Position numbers and translations under genes: made by a program | Assembly: GCF_000212735.1 (NCBI RefSeq) | Contig: NC_015510.1 | Coordinates: 4,465,001 to 4,529,000, forward strand | DNA length: 64,000 nucleotides | Direction of reading: 5' to 3' | Source of the DNA: Haliscomenobacter hydrossis DSM 1100 | GTDB lineage: Bacteria > Bacteroidota > Bacteroidia > Chitinophagales > Saprospiraceae | Shown here: piece after piece, positions 60,393 through 64,000 of the stretch | Numbering within the stretch: the first letter of the stretch is position 1 | Layout of the letters: each line of letters opens with the position of its first letter | The notes under the pieces: model-generated | What the model was told of the DNA's origin: nothing | The model's input: the letters and a program-made list of their open reading frames with translations, nothing else | Databases searched by the model: none

Positions 60393-61274
60393 ATGCTTCT
60401 AGAGGGTGCCATTGGAGATGCATATGGAGCGGGGTTTGAATTTGTATCTCGTCTGATTATTCGACGACGGAACAAACTGGAGAAATACAAACGCCATCCT
60501 TTTTATCGAACCATTTGTGGTCATTATACCGATGATACCCAAATGGCTTTGGCCCTAGCCGAACTTATTGTTGAAGGGATTGAATGGACTCGTTTGAGTG
60601 TTGCCAATAAATTCGTGGAAGTGTTCAAACGGGACATGCGTCAGGGCTATGCCTTTCGTTTTTTTGGGTTGCTCCAGGAAGTGAGTTCCGGTCAGGATTT
60701 ATTGGACAAAATTATTCCAAACAGTGAGCGCAACGGCTCTGCCATGCGCGCCTATCCCATTGGCATTCTGGACACCGAGACAAAAGTTTTGGAGAAAGCT
60801 GAACTCCAGGCACGCATCACCCACGATACCGAATGGGGCGTGTGGTCTGCACAAGCCATCGCACTGAGTGCCCACTTTTTTTTATACAAAAAAGGAGCGA
60901 AAATCCAGCTCACCCAATATTTGGAGGATTGGCAAAAAATAAAGTGGCCGATCAACTGGCAAGGTGAGGTGCCCATGAAAGGAAAAGAAACCGTAGAGGC
61001 TGTATTGAGCCTGGTAGTACAGGGGGATCGAATGAGCAAAATTCTGATGGAGGCGGTGAATTTGGGAGGTGATGCAGATACCGTAGCCTCCCTGGCTCTG
61101 GCCTTAAGCAGTGTTTGCCTGGAAATTGAAAAAGATTTGCCCGACTGGATGTTTGATCAGTTGGAAAATGGCCCTTATGGCCGCAGTTTTATCGAAGAAC
61201 TTGATCAAAAACTTCTGGCGCAATTGCCGGGAGTAGGTGCAGTTCTACCTTCATTTGTCAATCGAAATTTGTAA
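60393..61274 (+). CDS. ADP-ribosylglycohydrolase family protein
   Basis: 293 residues. The magnesium-site motifs are all visible: LLEGAIGDAYGAGFEF at the start, GHYTDDTQMALALAE near residue 46, ERNGSAMRAYPIG near 113, and VNLGGDADTVASLALAL near 224. Members remove ADP-ribose from proteins, nucleic acids or small molecules. The N-terminus begins directly at the first motif, so the start is sure. nadE starts 2 nt after its stop, so the two are translated from the same message; the link with NAD synthesis may be the recycling of ADP-ribose. Confidence 0.92.
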   Translation: MLLEGAIGDAYGAGFEFVSRLIIRRRNKLEKYKRHPFYRTICGHYTDDTQMALALAELIVEGIEWTRLSVANKFVEVFKRDMRQGYAFRFFGLLQEVSSGQDLLDKIIPNSERNGSAMRAYPIGILDTETKVLEKAELQARITHDTEWGVWSAQAIALSAHFFLYKKGAKIQLTQYLEDWQKIKWPINWQGEVPMKGKETVEAVLSLVVQGDRMSKILMEAVNLGGDADTVASLALALSSVCLEIEKDLPDWMFDQLENGPYGRSFIEELDQKLLAQLPGVGAVLPSFVNRNL

Positions 61275-61276
61275 AT

Positions 61277-62914
61277 ATGCGTATTGCTATCGCCCAATTC
61301 AACGCCCATATCGGCAACTTTGAAGGCAATTTGACCAAAATGCTCCAGATGACCGAAGACGCCAAACAACAAGGGGCGGACATCATCTGTTTTCCCGAAT
61401 TGGCCACTTGTGGCTATCCGGCGCGAGATTTTTTAGAGTTTGACGACTTTATCCACCAGGCCGACGCCAGCATTCATACGCTGGCCAAAGCAGCTCAGGG
61501 TATCGCCATTGTGGTGGGTTCGCCCACCCGAAACCCACAGATTGAGGGAAAAGATTTGTACAACTCGGTGTACTTCCTGGCTTATGGCCGGGTGGAATTT
61601 GTGCAGCACAAAGCCTTGTTGCCTACTTACGATGTGTTTGATGAATACCGCTATTTCCAACCCGCATCGGAATTCAAGATCGTCGAATACATGGGCAAAC
61701 GCATTGCCCTCACGGTTTGTGAAGACATTTGGAACGTAGGCAACGAAAATCCGCTTTACACCATTTGTCCTATGGACGAAATGATGCCCTACCAGCCGGA
61801 GTTGATGATCAACGTATCGGCTTCACCCTTTTCTCATGATCACGCACCGGAACGCATCCACGTCGTGCGGGCTAATGTAGAGCGTTACAATGTGCCGATT
61901 TTTTACGTCAATCACGTAGGCGGGCAAACCGAATTGCTGTTTGACGGAGGCTCGGTAGTGATGTCGCCCAATGGCAATGTACACGATGAGATGCCCTTTT
62001 TTGAAGAATGCATCCGGGTATACGAGCTGGACGAAGTGATGGCTGGTCAAAAACAAGTAGAACAGACGCGCAACAAAATAGCTTTGATGCACGACGCCTT
62101 GCTGATGGGCATCCGCGATTATTTTGGAAAATTGGGACTCAAAAAAGCCATCTTGGGGCTTTCCGGAGGAATTGACTCCGCCGTTACGGTGGTGTTGGCC
62201 GCCCGTGCCCTTGGCGCTGATAACGTGCGGGTGCTCCTGATGCCTTCGCAATACTCTTCCGATCACTCCGTCAATGATGCCCGAAAACTGGCGGAAAACC
62301 TGGGTGTACAGTACGATTTATTGGCTGTGGAACCCATGTATCAAGCTTACATGGAAACCCTCAAGCCGCACTTTTGGGGCTTCCCATTCAACATCACCGA
62401 AGAAAACTTGCAAGCACGGATCCGGGGTATGTTGCTAATGGCTTTTTCCAACAAGTTTGGACACATCCTGCTCAATACCAGCAATAAAAGTGAAATGGCG
62501 GTGGGTTACGGCACCCTTTATGGCGACATGTGTGGCGGGCTTTCGGTGCTCGGCGATGTGTACAAAACCGAGGTGTACGAACTGGCGCACTACATCAATA
62601 AAGATGGGGAAGTGATCCCCGAAAACTCTATCACCAAGCCACCTTCAGCCGAATTGCGCCCCGACCAAAAAGACAGCGATAGTCTTCCGGACTACGATAT
62701 TCTCGATGCCGTGTTGTACAATTACATCGAACGCCATCAGGGGCCAAAAGAATTGATTGAAATGGGTTTTGACGATGCCCTGGTACGCCGGGTATTGCGC
62801 CTGGTCAACATCAACGAATTCAAACGCCACCAGACAGCACCAGTATTGCGGGTATCCGCCAAGGCATTTGGAATGGGACGGCGGATGCCGATTGTGGGGA
62901 AATATCTTTCGTAG
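61277..62914 (+). CDS. nadE: Glutamine-dependent NAD+ synthetase
   Basis: 545 residues, two domains. The N-terminal nitrilase-type glutaminase has its Glu-Lys-Cys triad in CFPELATCGYP, VQHKALLPTYDVFDEYRYF and LTVCEDIW (Cys near residue 147). The C-terminal synthetase has the ATP P-loop LGLSGGIDSAVTVVLAARALG near residue 294 and NKSEMAVGYGTLYGDMCGG. It makes NAD+ from nicotinate adenine dinucleotide using glutamine. The next feature downstream is a long hairpin shared with the convergent NIPSNAP gene. Confidence 0.97.
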   Translation: MRIAIAQFNAHIGNFEGNLTKMLQMTEDAKQQGADIICFPELATCGYPARDFLEFDDFIHQADASIHTLAKAAQGIAIVVGSPTRNPQIEGKDLYNSVYFLAYGRVEFVQHKALLPTYDVFDEYRYFQPASEFKIVEYMGKRIALTVCEDIWNVGNENPLYTICPMDEMMPYQPELMINVSASPFSHDHAPERIHVVRANVERYNVPIFYVNHVGGQTELLFDGGSVVMSPNGNVHDEMPFFEECIRVYELDEVMAGQKQVEQTRNKIALMHDALLMGIRDYFGKLGLKKAILGLSGGIDSAVTVVLAARALGADNVRVLLMPSQYSSDHSVNDARKLAENLGVQYDLLAVEPMYQAYMETLKPHFWGFPFNITEENLQARIRGMLLMAFSNKFGHILLNTSNKSEMAVGYGTLYGDMCGGLSVLGDVYKTEVYELAHYINKDGEVIPENSITKPPSAELRPDQKDSDSLPDYDILDAVLYNYIERHQGPKELIEMGFDDALVRRVLRLVNINEFKRHQTAPVLRVSAKAFGMGRRMPIVGKYLS

Positions 62915-62920
62915 GGTGTG

Positions 62921-63046
62921 AGGGTTCGGGGGTTCGAAGGTTCGGGAGTTCGTGGGTTCCACGATGGTCGCCGAGCTGGTCACTGAGCGAAGCCGAAGTG
63001 GAGGTGTCCGTCTTGGAACCCACGAACTCCCGAACCCCCGAACCCT
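62921..63046. repeat. GGTTCG-type hairpin with a REP-like core
   Basis: Left arm 62921-62960, right arm 63015-63046, made of GGGTTCGG-like 8-nt units. The left arm has one more unit (about 62936-62943) than the right. The core holds CACT-gagcgaagccga-AGTG (62981-63000), the counterpart of the loop motif at 35413. It lies 7 nt after the nadE stop and 3 nt from the stop of the convergent NIPSNAP gene. Confidence 0.9.
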
Positions 63047-63049
63047 CTT

Positions 63050-63811
63050 CTATTTCATCGGCGAAAAATCCAGCGCTTTCAAATACAAAGACTCCACCTT
63101 GACGGTGAGCGAGCCTCCGGCTTTGTCTTCTGATTCTTTGCGCACTTTGATCCATTCAGGATCGTTGCGAAAATCGGTGAAAGCTTTTAAACCTGCTTCC
63201 TGACTGGGATGGGAGAGGATATAAATGAGTGTTTCTTGAGCGGGGTAGGCATCTACAACCGTCCAGTACCAGAGGTTGGTCATGCCGTACTTTTCAAAAA
63301 GTTTGCAGGTATGATTGCGGAAGCGTGCCAGAAGGTTGGGCAATTTGCCGGGCGTGGCATTGTACGTGCGCAGCTCAAAAACCCGACCTTTAACGCCAGA
63401 ATTGGCAAATCTTTCTTTTGAGAAATCAGTGGGACTTAAGAAATGCCTTTCAGTTTTGGCTTCCAGTCTGCCTACCGATTCGGATTCTTCAATGCCTTTT
63501 TTCCATTTTGGATCGCGCAAAAAATCTTTAGTGGCGCGCAACCAGGCTGCCTGGTTGTAATAGGACAAAATGCAGACAATGCGCTCATCATTGGGGTCTA
63601 CTGGTGACCAAAAACCTTCAACTTGGACATTGTGCTTGCGGTAGAGTGGTACAGCAAAACGGCGGTAGCGATTCTGCAAATACTTGAGTCGCCCTGGCTC
63701 GGCGTAGTGAATTTGGATTTCGTAGTAGCGGGGTAATTTTTCGCTGATCGTTTTTTCACCTACCGTAAAAAGGCTGGAAATACAAAAGAATAAGGTGTAA
63801 ACCATTCCCAT
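63050..63811 (-). CDS. NIPSNAP family protein (exported)
   Basis: 253 residues with a signal peptide (MVYTLFFCISSLFTVG). Two ferredoxin-like NIPSNAP domains: the first has RYYEIQIHYAEPGRLKYLQNRYRRFAVPLYRKHNVQVEGFW, given here as YYEIQIHYAEPG and KHNVQVEGFW, and the second VFELRTYNATPGKLPNLLARF and YGMTNLWYW with IYILSHPSQEAGLKAFTDFRNDPEW. The family's biochemical role is poorly known. It stands alone, convergent to nadE. Confidence 0.92.
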   Translation of the reverse strand: MGMVYTLFFCISSLFTVGEKTISEKLPRYYEIQIHYAEPGRLKYLQNRYRRFAVPLYRKHNVQVEGFWSPVDPNDERIVCILSYYNQAAWLRATKDFLRDPKWKKGIEESESVGRLEAKTERHFLSPTDFSKERFANSGVKGRVFELRTYNATPGKLPNLLARFRNHTCKLFEKYGMTNLWYWTVVDAYPAQETLIYILSHPSQEAGLKAFTDFRNDPEWIKVRKESEDKAGGSLTVKVESLYLKALDFSPMK

Positions 63812-63889
63812 ATTGACACACTTTTATGCCAAACTACAATTTAGTTGGGGAATCGCCAAATACAGGATTAAGGTTATGTGCTATTTTAA

Positions 63890-64000
63890 TCATTTCCTGG
63901 GAAAAATACTCCCATCATTTTTCAAAATACTCCCTTCCGCCACATATCCACGCACCGGGCACAAGGGATAAATCACCGCATCTCGCCCCACAATTGTTCC
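63890..64000 (-). CDS. 3' end of a gene running off the window (partial)
   Basis: An open frame on the minus strand enters at 64000 and ends at a TGA (63892-63890), giving 36 residues: GRDAVIYPLCPVRGYV and EGSILKNDGSIFPRK are visible. The pattern is compatible with the last coil of a hexapeptide-repeat type protein, but the family cannot be settled from this piece. Confidence 0.5.
   Translation of the reverse strand, partial: GTIVGRDAVIYPLCPVRGYVAEGSILKNDGSIFPRK

Overview
The window looks like a chromosomal piece of a Bacteroidota bacterium, probably of the Saprospiria (Haliscomenobacter-like). This is inferred from gene content: SusC/SusD pair, FecR-type anti-sigma factor, DUF4271 next to hemD, DUF2851, DUF1573, RsfS-FtsH pair, and promoter-like motifs of the Bacteroidota form TTTG-N19/20-TAnnTTTG. 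No rRNA, tRNA or CRISPR was seen.

Layout. 1-1440: end of an unknown gene and a di-haem cytochrome c peroxidase lipoprotein. 1464-11049 (minus strand): a decayed KilA-N gene, DUF2851, folA, a CapA-like phosphoesterase, the cell-shape cluster mreB-mreC-mreD-mrdA, and an M16-family protein without the zinc motif. 11219-37680 (plus strand): a polysaccharide utilisation region with three intact sulfatases and a sulfatase remnant, two Tat-type sugar isomerase-like proteins, an ECF sigma factor, a FecR anti-sigma factor, SusC, SusD, two heparinase II/III-family proteins, a PQQ dehydrogenase fused to cytochrome c and an FAD oxidoreductase gene split by an insertion sequence. Sulfatases plus two heparinase-type lyases suggest a sulfated, uronate-containing glycan such as a glycosaminoglycan. 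37787-50897: housekeeping genes (2-oxoacid dehydrogenase E2, cinA, birA, rsfS, ftsH, hemD, DUF4271, DUF1573, M28 and M1 peptidases). 51012-56896: a small accessory island with a PIN toxin-antitoxin pair and a large Roco gene (LRR-Roc-COR-membrane tail) broken by a frameshift and by a second IS copy. 56924-64000: a secreted protein of unknown function, dnaX, an ADP-ribosylglycohydrolase-nadE operon, a NIPSNAP protein and the end of another gene.

Two themes stand out. First, the intergenic regions hold about eleven long hairpins whose arms are made of degenerate 7-9 nt direct repeats (ACAAAGG, GGTTCG, GTTGAAG, GTTGAGG, CACAGATT and other types). Most begin within 2-15 nt of a stop codon, and one forms the last codons of birA. 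A set of this kind, with different sequences but the same architecture and place, is the best candidate here for an undescribed system. Second, two almost identical IS1-like elements (1224 and 1225 bp, one homopolymer base apart by the lengths and the lines compared) have each disrupted a gene whose reading frame can be restored by removing the IS and one target duplication.

All assignments come from reading the sequence and from knowledge of the families. No database search was possible.
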